The notes beneath the pieces were generated by a model. The model was not told the DNA's origin, did not search any database, and was given only the letters and a program-made list of their open reading frames with translations. 64,000 nt of DNA from Raineya sp. (lineage in GTDB: Bacteria; Bacteroidota; Bacteroidia; Cytophagales; Thermonemataceae). This document shows positions 26,444 through 36,400 of the stretch, in pieces (position 1 is the first letter of the stretch; the number at the start of each line of letters is the position of its first letter). The DNA is taken from positions 62,001 through 126,000 of the forward strand of contig JALONN010000001.1 in NCBI GenBank assembly GCA_025454915.1, read 5' to 3'. Made by a program: the position numbers and the translations under genes.

Positions 26444-26914
26444 ATGTTTAAAATAGTCCTCTCTCATGCAAATATGACAGATTTGCCTGCTATGCAGAGC
26501 CTTTTTGTAGAAACAGTAACCTCCATTTGCTCCAAGGATTATACTCCAGACCAGATAAAAGTATGGACTGCCAGCATTGAGAACGCTCAACGCTGGATAG
26601 ATGTAATAGATCAACAATATGTACAAATAGCTTGGATAGATAATCAAATGGTAGGTTTTGGCTCACTAGACAAAGGAAATTACATAGATTTTATGTATGT
26701 ACACAAAGACTATCAGGGGCAAGGTGTAGCACATGCTATTTATACAGCCCTTGAGCAAGAAGCTATCAGACAAGGCTCCAAATCCATTACTTCTGATGTG
26801 AGTTTTACAGCCAGACCATTCTTTGAGAAAAAAGGCTTTGTAATTCTCCAAAAACAAACCTTTGTAAGACAAAGAGTAGAGATTAGCAATTTTAAAATGG
26901 AAAAGATTTTATAA
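26444..26914 (+). CDS. GNAT-family N-acetyltransferase
   Basis: A 156-aa acetyltransferase that transfers acetyl from acetyl-CoA. I chose ATG 26444; an upstream TTG (26423) is unlikely because it lies just after the hairpin. Motif A is 'VHKDYQGQGVAHAIY' with the Q/R-x-x-G-x-G/A-type pyrophosphate loop, followed by 'TSDVSFTARPFFEKKGF', the usual motif B region. The substrate is unknown. Its last 54 bases recur, diverged, at 28531-28584. Confidence 0.85.
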   Translation: MFKIVLSHANMTDLPAMQSLFVETVTSICSKDYTPDQIKVWTASIENAQRWIDVIDQQYVQIAWIDNQMVGFGSLDKGNYIDFMYVHKDYQGQGVAHAIYTALEQEAIRQGSKSITSDVSFTARPFFEKKGFVILQKQTFVRQRVEISNFKMEKIL

Positions 26915-26942
26915 AATACCAAATAGAGAATAGATAATAGTT

Positions 26943-28331
26943 TTATTTTATCTTTTTTGCATCCATTTTTTGTTCTCCTTGAGAAAAAGTGAGTTTCTCT
27001 ACCTTACCATTTTCATTCATTTTGAATAGAATAGTGGCATCAAATTCTTTAAAGAAAAAGGAAGTTTCATTTTCAGCATAAATTCTCAAAGGTGCTTGGT
27101 TTGTCATAGAGGCATAAGGCTCTCCACCTTGTATAGTAATAAAGAACTCCATTCCTGCTTGAATTTCGTAGACTCCTATAACTTTATTCAGTTGATCTTC
27201 TGTTAATTTGATTTCTTTTTTATTTGTAGGATTTGGTAAGGGCAATTCATACAATAAATATCTTACTGTTTTATTGACTACTTCTGAGCCTGCATGATTA
27301 AAAAGAATAATAATAGTTTTATTATTATCGAGATGTTGCTCATTTAAAGTAAGATAACCAGCCCAACCACCAGTATGTGATACAACTTTTCCAAATACTT
27401 TGTTGCTATCAAGTTGCCAGCCATATCCATAATCAAAAGTAGAACCATCTGCTAAGATAGCAGGCGAGAACATTTCTTTTCTTCCTTCTTCAGAAATTAT
27501 TTTATTAGAACGTATGGCAGTATTCCACTTTAATAAATCCATTACAGTAGAATGTACACCTCCGTCACCAACAACACCAGCAAACATCTTAACATAATTA
27601 AACTCCCTTAATCTGTCTGTAGGCACTAACTCCTTTAAACTATCTGAATATATGTAGGATTGAGCAAGATTTTTAATTTTACTTGTAGGGATTTTACTTT
27701 TTTGTACGAATGTACTTTTCATTTTGAGGGGAGTAAAAATATACTTTGATAAAAAAATATCATATTTTAATCCTGATACTCTTTCAATAATAGTTGCCAA
27801 TAATGCATAGCCTGTGTTACTGTATCTCCAATTTTTACTTGGTTTAAACAATATTTTAGGCTTTTTTTGAGCAAAGTATTGTATCACATCCTCATTGGTA
27901 GCTTCCTTATTGCTGTCAAATGATGCCTCAAACAAATTCATATAATCTGGTAACCCTCCAGTATGTTGCAATAAGTGTTTAATGGTAACTCCCTCATAAA
28001 AAGACAACTCTGGAATATATTTAGAAACTGGATCGTCGTATTTTAGCTTCCCTTGTTCTTTTAATATAACAATGCCTGTAGCCGTAAACTGTTTGGTAAC
28101 AGAGGCTAAATCAAAAATAGAGTTTTTATCTAATTTTTGTTTAGAGATTTCATGGGCTAAACCAAAACTCTTATTGTAAATAATTTTACCTTCTTCAGCA
28201 ATCAGAACGTTACCATTGATACGCTTTTTTGAATAAAGAGTATTTAATAAACTATCAATACTTTTTATTTTATCTTGTCCAAAGACCATTTGAGTGATTA
28301 AAAGAGCTGTCAGTATACATTTATATTTCAT
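26943..28331 (-). CDS. Serine hydrolase of the beta-lactamase/class C PBP family
   Basis: A 462-aa exported protein with a signal peptide ('LLITQMVFGQ'). The SxxK motif is S77-V-T-K80, followed by 'YSNTGYALLATI' (YxN) and 'HTGGWAGYLTL' (HTGG in place of KTG). These are the marks of class C beta-lactamase-like esterases and D-amino-acid peptidases. It has a C-terminal lipocalin-like extension (about residues 370-462, 'IGVYEI', 'ITIQGG', 'FFFKEFDATILF'). The function is probably an esterase or peptidase; activity as a true beta-lactamase is not implied. Confidence 0.88.
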   Translation of the reverse strand: MKYKCILTALLITQMVFGQDKIKSIDSLLNTLYSKKRINGNVLIAEEGKIIYNKSFGLAHEISKQKLDKNSIFDLASVTKQFTATGIVILKEQGKLKYDDPVSKYIPELSFYEGVTIKHLLQHTGGLPDYMNLFEASFDSNKEATNEDVIQYFAQKKPKILFKPSKNWRYSNTGYALLATIIERVSGLKYDIFLSKYIFTPLKMKSTFVQKSKIPTSKIKNLAQSYIYSDSLKELVPTDRLREFNYVKMFAGVVGDGGVHSTVMDLLKWNTAIRSNKIISEEGRKEMFSPAILADGSTFDYGYGWQLDSNKVFGKVVSHTGGWAGYLTLNEQHLDNNKTIIILFNHAGSEVVNKTVRYLLYELPLPNPTNKKEIKLTEDQLNKVIGVYEIQAGMEFFITIQGGEPYASMTNQAPLRIYAENETSFFFKEFDATILFKMNENGKVEKLTFSQGEQKMDAKKIK

Positions 28332-28530
28332 TGCCTTATAATTTGAAAAGATTATTTAAATAAAAAACTATGATTAATATGATACAGGAATTGTATCCTG
28401 AAATTATAACCAATTAGACAGGCGATGAAAAACACTGGTTACAGTTTCTCAAATATTTCTTTTTTATTTTGCATGAAAATAAGTAAGCGAGAAAAACTTA
28501 ATTAAAATAAAAGCTCTTCAGAAGTAAAAT

Positions 28531-28584
28531 TTTGTAAAACAAAGAGTAGAAATTAGTAACTTTAAAATGGAGAAGGGTTTATAA
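28531..28584 (+). pseudogene. Remnant of a second GNAT gene (last 18 codons)
   Basis: This segment aligns base for base with the 3' end of the GNAT gene (26861-26914), differing at 7 positions by eye. It reads 'FVKQRVEISNFKMEKGL' and a stop, against 'FVRQRVEISNFKMEKIL' in the intact copy. The codon just upstream in frame is a stop, so nothing else of the gene remains. Mostly synonymous or conservative differences suggest it came from a paralogue that was once functional. Confidence 0.8.
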
Positions 28585-28657
28585 ATCCAAAAATAGCTTT
28601 TATAAAGCAAAATGAAATACCCGTTAAATAACTAATAGAATCATGGTGGTTTTTGTA

Positions 28658-28665
28658 TAGTTTTG
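28658..28665 (+). promoter_or_regulatory. Possible -7 box of the secreted propeller gene
   Basis: TAGTTTTG fits TAnnTTTG and lies 28 bases before the ATG, as the same octamer does before the 7387 gene. No convincing -33 element. Confidence 0.35.
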
Positions 28666-28693
28666 ATGGAATAAAAACTTAAACAAAACAATT

Positions 28694-29683
28694 ATGCAAA
28701 AACATCTTATCTTTCTTGTATGGGCATTTTTAGGAGTAATATACTCTGCCACAGCCCAAGAAGTCATTGCCAAACGAACAGTTACAATTACAGGCAAAAT
28801 AACAAGCTCCGTAAAAAAACATTTTTTAGTAGATGAGTACCAAAAAGGGAACTTCTATGCTCGAATAGCTTTGGGTAATAATATCCATGATTATCTGGTG
28901 AATGGAGAGCAAATCAAGACATTTTCGGCTGATGTAGAGTCTGATAAACATAGCAAAAGAATCAATAATCTTGAAATAGATGCAGACAAAAAAAGCTTTG
29001 TTTCTGTGGATGAAAGCAATGTGATAAAAGTTTGGGGCAATGCAAGCGGGCTGAGAGCCACTATTCAGGAAAAGTTGATGGTTGGTGATATTGCGATTAA
29101 TGGAAGTAAACTGGCTTATCTGACATTTAATCCTAGTGGAAGCAGTGCAGGAATAAAGGTTTATGATTATTTGGGTAAAAAAAGCTTTAGCCTTAAAACC
29201 AACGATTTATTCATGGAAGTCAGGTTTAGCCCTGATGGAAAATATTTGATGGCATACAAGCCTAATATACTGGATGGAGGTAAAATAACAGTCTGGGACT
29301 TGACAACTCGTAAAATAATTTTTAGTGAAACAACCAATATTCAAACGGCTGATTTTACTCCAAACTCTAAATACTTTGTTTATGAAGCCTATAAAAAGAT
29401 TTATAAATATGGCGTAGATGGCAAACAAGTATATTCTTCGGAAATAGGAGTAGAAACAAGAAAACATACTTTTAGTGCTGATAGCAAATATATTTATGCA
29501 AATGGATTTTATCAGTTCTTAAAAATTGATGCAGAAACAGGCAAAATTGTAAAGCAAATTGAATATAAAAAAGAACTTTTGGATAAACTCCTATTTTCTA
29601 GTGATGGTATGTACGCCCTCAAAGCAACTGAAAACTCCATTACTAACGAAGTAAACTTGACAGTTTTTAAAATGGATTGGTAA
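28694..29683 (+). CDS. Secreted WD40/PQQ-like beta-propeller protein
   Basis: A 329-aa protein with a signal peptide ('LVWAFLGVIYSATAQ'). Repeating strands of WD-type ('VRFSPDGKYLMAYKP', 'ITVWDLTTRKIIF', 'ADFTPNSKYFVYEA', 'HTFSADSKYIYANG', 'LLFSSDGMYALKA') indicate about six or seven blades of a propeller. No catalytic residues or sorting domain. Such proteins usually act as interaction platforms, and its partner is unknown. Confidence 0.75.
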   Translation: MQKHLIFLVWAFLGVIYSATAQEVIAKRTVTITGKITSSVKKHFLVDEYQKGNFYARIALGNNIHDYLVNGEQIKTFSADVESDKHSKRINNLEIDADKKSFVSVDESNVIKVWGNASGLRATIQEKLMVGDIAINGSKLAYLTFNPSGSSAGIKVYDYLGKKSFSLKTNDLFMEVRFSPDGKYLMAYKPNILDGGKITVWDLTTRKIIFSETTNIQTADFTPNSKYFVYEAYKKIYKYGVDGKQVYSSEIGVETRKHTFSADSKYIYANGFYQFLKIDAETGKIVKQIEYKKELLDKLLFSSDGMYALKATENSITNEVNLTVFKMDW

Positions 29684-29785
29684 AATGAAAATACTTCTGA
29701 TTGATGAATGCTACAAAAATGAATACTTGTAAAGTAAAGTATTGAGACTAGTAGTTGTAAAAAGGAAAAGTTTTTGTAGGATTTT

Positions 29786-29829
29786 AAATATGTTGTAGAT
29801 ACACCAAAGTGTGTATCTACAACATATTT
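29786..29829. terminator. Long bidirectional hairpin terminator
   Basis: A 19-bp perfect stem (29786-29804 with 29811-29829) and 6-base loop, between the propeller gene and the convergent SBBP gene. Confidence 0.88.
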
Positions 29830-29831
29830 TC

Positions 29832-31799
29832 TTATAATTTGGCTAATCTTTTGAGAATTCTACCTTGTGAAGTTTCCACTTCTAAAAAGTAAATACCATT
29901 GGATAAAGTTTCTAAAGAAATATCCATCATATTTGTATTTATCTCACTAACTAATACTTTTTTACCTTGTATGTTATAGATATTCACAAAAGCATTTTGA
30001 GCATTTATACCATCAAAATGAATAGTAAATACACCAGTTGATGGATTTGGGAAAACTTTAACAAGATTAGATAAGGGATTATTGATTGAATTTGGAATTT
30101 CAGTTATGATGGTAAATGTTTGAGTTGTAGAACAACCACCACTTGCTACTTGAATAGTGAAGTTAGAAGTTCCTGAGGCTGTAGGCGTACCTGTAATAGC
30201 CCCAGTGGTTGTATTGAGACTAAGCCCAGCAGGTAAATTCCCAGCACTGATAGACCATGTAACAGCACCTGATAATCCAGTTTGTGTAACAGTTTGATTA
30301 TAGGCAGTACCAACAGTTGCATTGGGGAGTGTTGTAGGATTGACAGTAATAGCAGGGCATTGTACATATTTAGCTACGAAAATATCATTACTTCCAACAC
30401 TTGTTAAATTTGCTACTCCAGCATTTGGATCAAAATCTGATGTACCTGCAAAAGCACCAGTTATATAAATATTACCAGAGGCATCTAAGATACTTGAATG
30501 AGCATTATCATTAGAAGTTCCACCCATATTTTTAGCCCAAACAAAATTCCCAGAAGCATCTAATTTGCTTATAAAAATATCAGAGCTTCCAGCACTTGTT
30601 AAATTAACTATTCCTGCATTAGGGTCAAAATCTACAGTACCAATAAAAGAGCCTGTTGTGTAAACATTATTTGTGGCATCTACAATTATAGAAGTGCCTT
30701 CATCAAAAGCTACTGTACCTATAATTTTAGCCCAAACAAAATTCCCAGAAGCATCTAATTTGCTTATAAAAATATCAGAGCTTCCAGCACTTGTTAAATT
30801 AACTATTCCAGTATTGGGGTCAAAATCTACAGTACCCTGAAAATTTCCAGTGGTATAAACATTGCCAGATGCATCTACAACAATAGAATTGCCTACATCA
30901 CCAGAAGCTGCTCCTAAACGTTTAGCCCAAACAAAATTCCCAGAAGCATCTAATTTGCTTATAAAAATATCAGAGCTTCCAGCACTCGTTAAATTAACTA
31001 TTCCAGTATTGGGGTCAAAATCTACAGTACCCTGAAAATTTCCAGTGGTATAAACATTGCCAGATGCATCTACAACAATAGAATTACCTACATCACCAGA
31101 AGCTGCTCCTAAACGTTTAGCCCAAACAAAATTCCCAGAAGCATCTAATTTGCTTATAAAAATATCATCTCCTCCAGCACTTGTTAAATTAGCTACTCCA
31201 GCATTGGGGTCAAAATCTGCTGTTCCTCCAAAACTACCAGTCGTATATATATTTCCTGATGCATCCACAGCAATAGAACGAGCTCCATCAGAATTCCCTC
31301 CGCCCATGTTTTTAGCCCAAACAAAATTCCCAGATGGGTCTAATTTACAAATGAAAATATCACTGAGCCCTGTACTTGTTAAATTAGCCACCCCAGCATT
31401 AGGGTCAAAATCTACAGTACCCTGAAAATTTCCAGTGGTATAAACATTGCCAGATGCATCTACAACAATAGAGCGAGCATTATCATCATTAGATCCTCCT
31501 AAACGTTTAGCCCAAACAAAGTTACCTGAAATATCTAATTTACTAATGAATATATCAAACATACCAGCACTTGTTAAATTTGCTACTCCAGTATTGGGGT
31601 CAAAATCTGCTGTACCCTGAAAATAACCAGTGGTGTAAATATTACCTGATGCATCCACAGCAATAGAATTACCTGCATCCACAGAAAGTCCTGCACTTCC
31701 CATACTTTTAGCCCAAGTGTAGGCAATACCTTGAGCTTTTAGGTTAGCACTATAAAATGCTACCAAACACCATAAGATACTTAGTATTTTTGTTTTCAT
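29832..31799 (-). CDS. Secreted SBBP-repeat beta-propeller protein with Ig-like and type IX sorting domains
   Basis: I chose ATG 31799 (655 aa), which starts a signal peptide ending near 'NLKAQ'. An upstream start 12 codons earlier lies within the promoter. Residues ~20-480 are seven consecutive 65-aa SBBP repeats ('SGNFVWAK', 'VDASGNVYTTG', 'DFDPNAG', 'NLTSAG'), likely one seven-bladed propeller. A putative Ig (He_PIG-type) domain follows ('LPAGLSLNTTTGAITGTPT'). The C-terminus is a type A type IX sorting domain ('VFPNPSTGVFTIHF', 'GIYFLEV', 'RILKRLAKL'). Export would need SprA (gene at 33432). Blades four and five are identical in protein sequence. Probably a surface adhesin or matrix protein. 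Confidence 0.88.
   Translation of the reverse strand: MKTKILSILWCLVAFYSANLKAQGIAYTWAKSMGSAGLSVDAGNSIAVDASGNIYTTGYFQGTADFDPNTGVANLTSAGMFDIFISKLDISGNFVWAKRLGGSNDDNARSIVVDASGNVYTTGNFQGTVDFDPNAGVANLTSTGLSDIFICKLDPSGNFVWAKNMGGGNSDGARSIAVDASGNIYTTGSFGGTADFDPNAGVANLTSAGGDDIFISKLDASGNFVWAKRLGAASGDVGNSIVVDASGNVYTTGNFQGTVDFDPNTGIVNLTSAGSSDIFISKLDASGNFVWAKRLGAASGDVGNSIVVDASGNVYTTGNFQGTVDFDPNTGIVNLTSAGSSDIFISKLDASGNFVWAKIIGTVAFDEGTSIIVDATNNVYTTGSFIGTVDFDPNAGIVNLTSAGSSDIFISKLDASGNFVWAKNMGGTSNDNAHSSILDASGNIYITGAFAGTSDFDPNAGVANLTSVGSNDIFVAKYVQCPAITVNPTTLPNATVGTAYNQTVTQTGLSGAVTWSISAGNLPAGLSLNTTTGAITGTPTASGTSNFTIQVASGGCSTTQTFTIITEIPNSINNPLSNLVKVFPNPSTGVFTIHFDGINAQNAFVNIYNIQGKKVLVSEINTNMMDISLETLSNGIYFLEVETSQGRILKRLAKL
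30776..31165 (-). repeat. Near-identical 195-bp tandem repeat inside the SBBP gene
   Basis: Copies 30776-30970 and 30971-31165 differ at only two positions by eye, both silent. The other blades of the same gene are more diverged. It is an in-frame coding duplication of one 65-residue blade. Confidence 0.92.
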
Positions 31800-31832
31800 G
31801 ATTTTTAAATTTATAACAAATGATTTTTTTTG

Positions 31833-31863
31833 CAAAAGTAAGATTTTTTTAAAAAAGTAGAAA
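31833..31863 (-). promoter_or_regulatory. Probable promoter of the SBBP gene
   Basis: Reverse-strand TACTTTTG (31833-31840) fits TAnnTTTG, with TTTC (31860-31863) 19 bases upstream. The same geometry is seen before typA. The chosen ATG is 33 bases downstream. Confidence 0.45.
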
Positions 31864-31872
31864 TAGAAAATC

Positions 31873-32826
31873 TTAGAATTCCAAAAAAGCCTTTATATCC
31901 TCAGTCCATTTGGCTTTGTACTTGAGAAGGTAGTTTTCGTGTCCTGCAAGGGGATAGGTAACAATGCTTTTTTGTGAGGTAGGTATATTGTGATAGATGG
32001 CATCTATTTCGACTCTTGTAACACGATTATCTTTTTCACCATACAAAAGAAGTGTTTTAATATTCACTTTTTTAGCATATTCGGTAGGTTTATGCGAAAA
32101 AGCCCAAAAATCATTCTGAACGCCTCCCCAAAACACAAGCAAATGCACCAAAGGGAATTTTGGTACACCCAAATTTTCAAAACGGATGGAAACGGTTTCG
32201 TACATTGTCCCAAATGGACACTCTAACATCAAACCTTTTACTTTTATGTCGTAATCGTAGCAGGCTTTCAGGATAGCCACAGCACCCATAGAAGTGCCAA
32301 ACAAATAAATATTTTGCTCACCTTGTTCTCTGAGGTATTCAAAACAATGTTTTACCTGTTCAGCCTCATAAAAGCCAATAGTTGTTTGGTTGCCTTCTGA
32401 GCCACCCGAACCCATAAAATCTACAAGAATGGTGTTATAACCCAAATCTAAAAATACATCTGCTTTATCAAGCATTTTTCCTTTGGAGCTACAATATCCA
32501 TGAAATAAAATAACTGTTCCTTTGGCTTGTTTGGGAGTCTTGATACTCCAGATTTCTGTTTTTTTGCCATCAGTAGGCTCTAAGATAATCGTTTTAAAAG
32601 GTAGGGAAGAGGTTTTGGTATTTTTTGGACGTGGATTGTTTACGCCAGTCAGAACAATTTTTATTTTTTCAAAAAGGGATAAATCTTTGGATTCTTTTGT
32701 TTTGTCTACATCTTTATCTGTAAAATGGGTAAAATGATACGCATGAAAACAAGCAATGACATTCAATAACACAAATGAAACGCCTGTAAAAATCACAACC
32801 CTTTTTACCCACTTCCTTTTTGTCAT
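31873..32826 (-). CDS. Membrane-anchored alpha/beta hydrolase
   Basis: A 317-aa protein with an N-terminal membrane anchor ('VVIFTGVSFVLLNVIACF'). The hydrolase core has 'VILFHGYCSSKG' (oxyanion HG), 'LVDFMGSGGSEG', the nucleophile elbow 'LFGTSMGAVAIL' (Ser in TSMG), the Asp of 'YGEKDNRVT' and the His of 'LAGHENYLL', a full triad. It resembles BAAT/YfhR-like lipid-associated hydrolases. It starts 3 bases downstream of a CMD-family gene and is in the same transcription unit as sprA. Confidence 0.85.
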   Translation of the reverse strand: MTKRKWVKRVVIFTGVSFVLLNVIACFHAYHFTHFTDKDVDKTKESKDLSLFEKIKIVLTGVNNPRPKNTKTSSLPFKTIILEPTDGKKTEIWSIKTPKQAKGTVILFHGYCSSKGKMLDKADVFLDLGYNTILVDFMGSGGSEGNQTTIGFYEAEQVKHCFEYLREQGEQNIYLFGTSMGAVAILKACYDYDIKVKGLMLECPFGTMYETVSIRFENLGVPKFPLVHLLVFWGGVQNDFWAFSHKPTEYAKKVNIKTLLLYGEKDNRVTRVEIDAIYHNIPTSQKSIVTYPLAGHENYLLKYKAKWTEDIKAFLEF

Positions 32827-32829
32827 ATT

Positions 32830-33429
32830 TTAATACTGATGTTTGCCCACAGACCAACCTTTGTGTTGAAGAAGTTTCTCTCCAGATTCAACAGCTTCTT
32901 TTTCAAGTTCTGTACCCATCGAATCGTTCCAACGATTTAAGAAACCAAAAAGAGCAATAACACCCAAAATCTCTACAATTTCGCCATCATCCCAGTGTTT
33001 ACGAAGATTTTCTGCAATCGTATCATCAACAGTATTGGGAACAGTAGAGGCTGCCAAAGCAAAATCTAAAGCTACTCTTTCGGCATCCGAAAAAGCTGCA
33101 TGCGTTCTGTATTCCCAAATATGGTTTAATTTCTCTTGTTCAGCTCCATAGCGTTCAGCAGCCCTGATGGTATGTGCCTGACAATACTGACAGCCTGTTG
33201 CATGGCTACTGATGTAGCCAATCATTCGTTTTAAGGCACTGGTTACTCTGCCTTTACACTCCATGACGGCTTTATTCATCTCGATGAAGGCATACGCAAT
33301 GCGTGGTCTTTTGTGCATCGTTTTTACACTATTCGGACAAAAACCAAGTGTTTCGTTATAAAACTCTATGAGTTTTAATAATTCTGCATCGTCTTCTGGC
33401 GATTGTGGGCTTACTAAGGGTTGTTTCAT
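32830..33429 (-). CDS. Carboxymuconolactone decarboxylase family protein
   Basis: A 199-aa helical protein of the CMD/AhpD family with the redox motif C80-x-x-C83-x-x-H86 ('CQYCQAHT'). This H position is one residue closer than in the 18050 protein. It is flanked by helices 'FCPNSVKTMHKRP' and 'DERVALDF'-type segments. No signal peptide. It starts 2 bases after the sprA stop, so the pair is likely co-transcribed. Other CMD proteins use peroxide or thiol chemistry; a role next to a secretion gene is unclear. Confidence 0.85.
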   Translation of the reverse strand: MKQPLVSPQSPEDDAELLKLIEFYNETLGFCPNSVKTMHKRPRIAYAFIEMNKAVMECKGRVTSALKRMIGYISSHATGCQYCQAHTIRAAERYGAEQEKLNHIWEYRTHAAFSDAERVALDFALAASTVPNTVDDTIAENLRKHWDDGEIVEILGVIALFGFLNRWNDSMGTELEKEAVESGEKLLQHKGWSVGKHQY

Positions 33430-33431
33430 GT

Positions 33432-36400
33432 TTATTGTCCTGCTAAATTGTACCTTAATTGGAAGCCTACATTGGTATTCTTACGAGGGAAGGCAAGCGT
33501 AGTAGCTGGCTGATTGATGGTTCTCTCGAAATAAAACTGGAATGTAAGTGAATTATTAATTTTGTAATTGATATTCGGACGAAGCTGGAAATTATAGTTC
33601 CCTGAGGTAACAACCGTTTCTTCTTCAATTTTTCTCTGATATGTTTTGCTGTCACGAATGGTGAAATCCAAGCGGAAATCAGCATTGTTTTTAAGGACAA
33701 CACGCTCTCTGTCAGAATTTCTGAATGGCAAACGAATGTTCTTTTTCGAGAAACCTAAACCTAGAACAATATCGTTGTTTCTGATTTCTGTGATTTGAGC
33801 ATTTGAAAGGTTTAAGCCCACATCACGACTACGATTAATATCCAAACGGAAATTCAAATTACTTTTTGTTCTTGCATTGATACCAATGAGTGGACTGAAT
33901 TTTTCGGAAAGTTGTACCTGCCCCAATACCAATACTGGTACAAGCTCACCATTAGCATTGTAGGTAAATGGTTGTACGTAGTTTGTAAAACCATTATTGA
34001 GTTGTAATAAAGCCGTATTTTGGTACTCCAAAGCAGAAGTAAAATTACCAATTCTGTATTCGGAAGTGTATCTGTGTGTTAAAGAAAACGACTGGAAAAT
34101 TTCTTTGATTGCCCCTATCTTGGTCAGACCACTGTAATCCAACGACCAGTTAGGTAGTGGTAGTTTAGGAAACGCCGAAACCTGATTTTTAGCACCTACA
34201 TACGTTTCCATAAAGGCAGCAATAAGTACGTCTTGTGAACGTGTACGATAAGCTGTATCAGAAATTACATTGGGGTTGAGAGCTGTTAATTGGTTTTTGT
34301 ACTTATCCAGATTATTGATAAACTGGTTAAAGGTTTCAGAATTAACAGAATTATCTTTATTGAAAGCTGTACCAATTGAAATAACAGTAGTCTGGTAAGT
34401 ACCTCTTCTGAAAGGACTCAGAGACTGATATGCCCTTGAAAGTGTATCAAAGCGGAAAATTTCCTGATAATTATCTGTACGAACCATTTTGGCATCTACT
34501 GTAATCTTGAAATCTCTGAAAGGTTCAAGATTAACACCCAGTGTGATATTTTCGGTTCTATTTTGCGTATAAGGGTTGTTCTGAATCAAATTGGTATCAG
34601 GAGGAATAATCATCCAGTTGTTGTTCAAAATATCAAAACGTTGATTGGGATTCTGATTTCCTAATACAAAACCAGCACCCGGAGCACCCCAACCATCTGC
34701 AAGCCCCAGATAGCGAGGACTACCCACAATACCAGGGAGTACAGTTCCCTCTTGACGAGAGTAATTGAAAGTAGCCGACCTAACGGTCATCAAGGTACGT
34801 AAAACACCTCTGACAAAAGGATTGACTTCTTTGTTAGGGTCTTTTTGTTTGGTAGCCTTTTTATTCTTTTTACCTTTTTGAGTGGTATCTTTGAGCTGTA
34901 CGGGTTTTTCTACTTTTTCTGTTTTCTTATCTGTCTTAGCTTTTTTATCATCAGTTTTAGTTTTTTTAGGTTTGGGCTTAGGCTGATAATCATTTACTTT
35001 TTTAAGAAGCTTGCTTTTATTATAAAACCTCACAAAATCAGCTCTGGTACGCAGACTTTGCTCTCGACTGTTCTGAATGGTATTACCTAAAATTTTCTCT
35101 AAACCCAAAGAAGCTGCCCCCCAACGGTAAGTAGCATTGTAGTTGTAATCAGCTGAAATAAAGTTGGTAAAAGGGAATTTATCTAAAGGCAATTTATAAG
35201 TAGCATTGAAACGCTGATTATAGTCTTTCATACGTCCCAATTTGAGTAAATTGTCTTGTACAATTTGTTTGCTACCTGCAGCATTCAAATCACCAAAAGG
35301 CTCATCTACAATTGCTTGTGCTGTGGCGTTTCCTGTCAGGTTTAGGTTTTTAGTCAAATTCCATTGTACACTATAATCTCTATTGAAATTATAAACTTTC
35401 TCAAAGAATGGGTCGAAAGTTTGAGAGTTTAAGTCGCCAGAACGCAATTGGGTTTTGGTAAAAGTTCTATCTAAATCACCTTTTACAGCTATATTGTTGG
35501 GTAATAAATTAAAATTGAAATCTTTTACAGCTTTTAGCCAAGGTGACTGTAAAATTTTACTTTTACTTTTCTTAAAAGGTTCAATGTAAGTTACATCTCT
35601 AGTATAATTATAGCCTAAAGATGTTTTCCAGTTTTGTTGTAAATATTGAGCCACATAAGGACTAGAACGCTCAATATCCGAATATGCCCACGTAGCAGCA
35701 AAGTTGGAAATATCCCAAAGTTGAGTTTTTTTCTCTTTGTTTGTTTTATTCTTCTTTACATTTGAAAAATTAATACTTCTTCGAGTTTCTCTGTCTTCAA
35801 TCAGGTTTAAGAAATTGTCTTTTTCTGCTTCATTGCCGTACTTTTCTATCGAACGTTTTACTCTCACATCTGGGTCGAAGGGGTCAAATTCGGGAGTGGA
35901 ATTTTTACGCTGATAACTTAAAAAAACAGGTAAGCGTAATCCCCATTTATTAGGTGTAAATTTATCCAAAGCAAAAGTACCTTGAGTGTCAAATTCCCAA
36001 TCATTTCTTAAGGAACGTTCAGAAACTTTCTGATTTAAACTACCAAAACCAGCTGTTTTAAGTGAACCACTGGCTTGTAATTGAGCAAAATCAGCAAGTG
36101 TAATGCCCAATCGAGCATTAGCAGCGACACCATTTTGTCTGTCAAAACCTACAGCTCTCAATTCATTAAACCATACACAAGCTGTTTTGGGCTGCCTGTC
36201 ATCTGTTTGTAAATTAGGGTTCTTGATACCAAGCATCATGGTTAGCATGGTACTCAAATCGGGGTTACCAACAACAGTTACTCTGTATTGTCCTACTTGT
36301 CTAGTATAAGGTAAAAATATAGTTCTGATACCCAAATTATTACGTTCTATTTTGGTTTGTACCAAATCTTCAAGAGCAATGTCTAAATTATTTTCTGCTT

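Larger units (their letters stand above)
28332..28693. other. Intergenic region with gene remnant
   Basis: A 362-base divergent spacer between the serine-hydrolase and propeller genes. Apart from the GNAT remnant (28531-28584) and a possible -7 box (28658-28665), I see no coding or structured element. Confidence 0.6.

Noticed and set aside
26943..28331. Possible antibiotic-resistance beta-lactamase
   Set aside because: The SxxK, YxN and HTGG motifs with a lipocalin-like extension fit the broad esterase/peptidase class, and resistance cannot be claimed.
30776..31165. Direct repeats that could suggest a CRISPR array
   Set aside because: The unit is 195 bp, in frame, contiguous without spacers and codes for a propeller blade.
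31057..31425. A 122-codon open frame opposite the SBBP repeats
   Set aside because: It is the antisense shadow of repeated coding sequence with periodic composition. No start signal or signal peptide, and it repeats with the blades.
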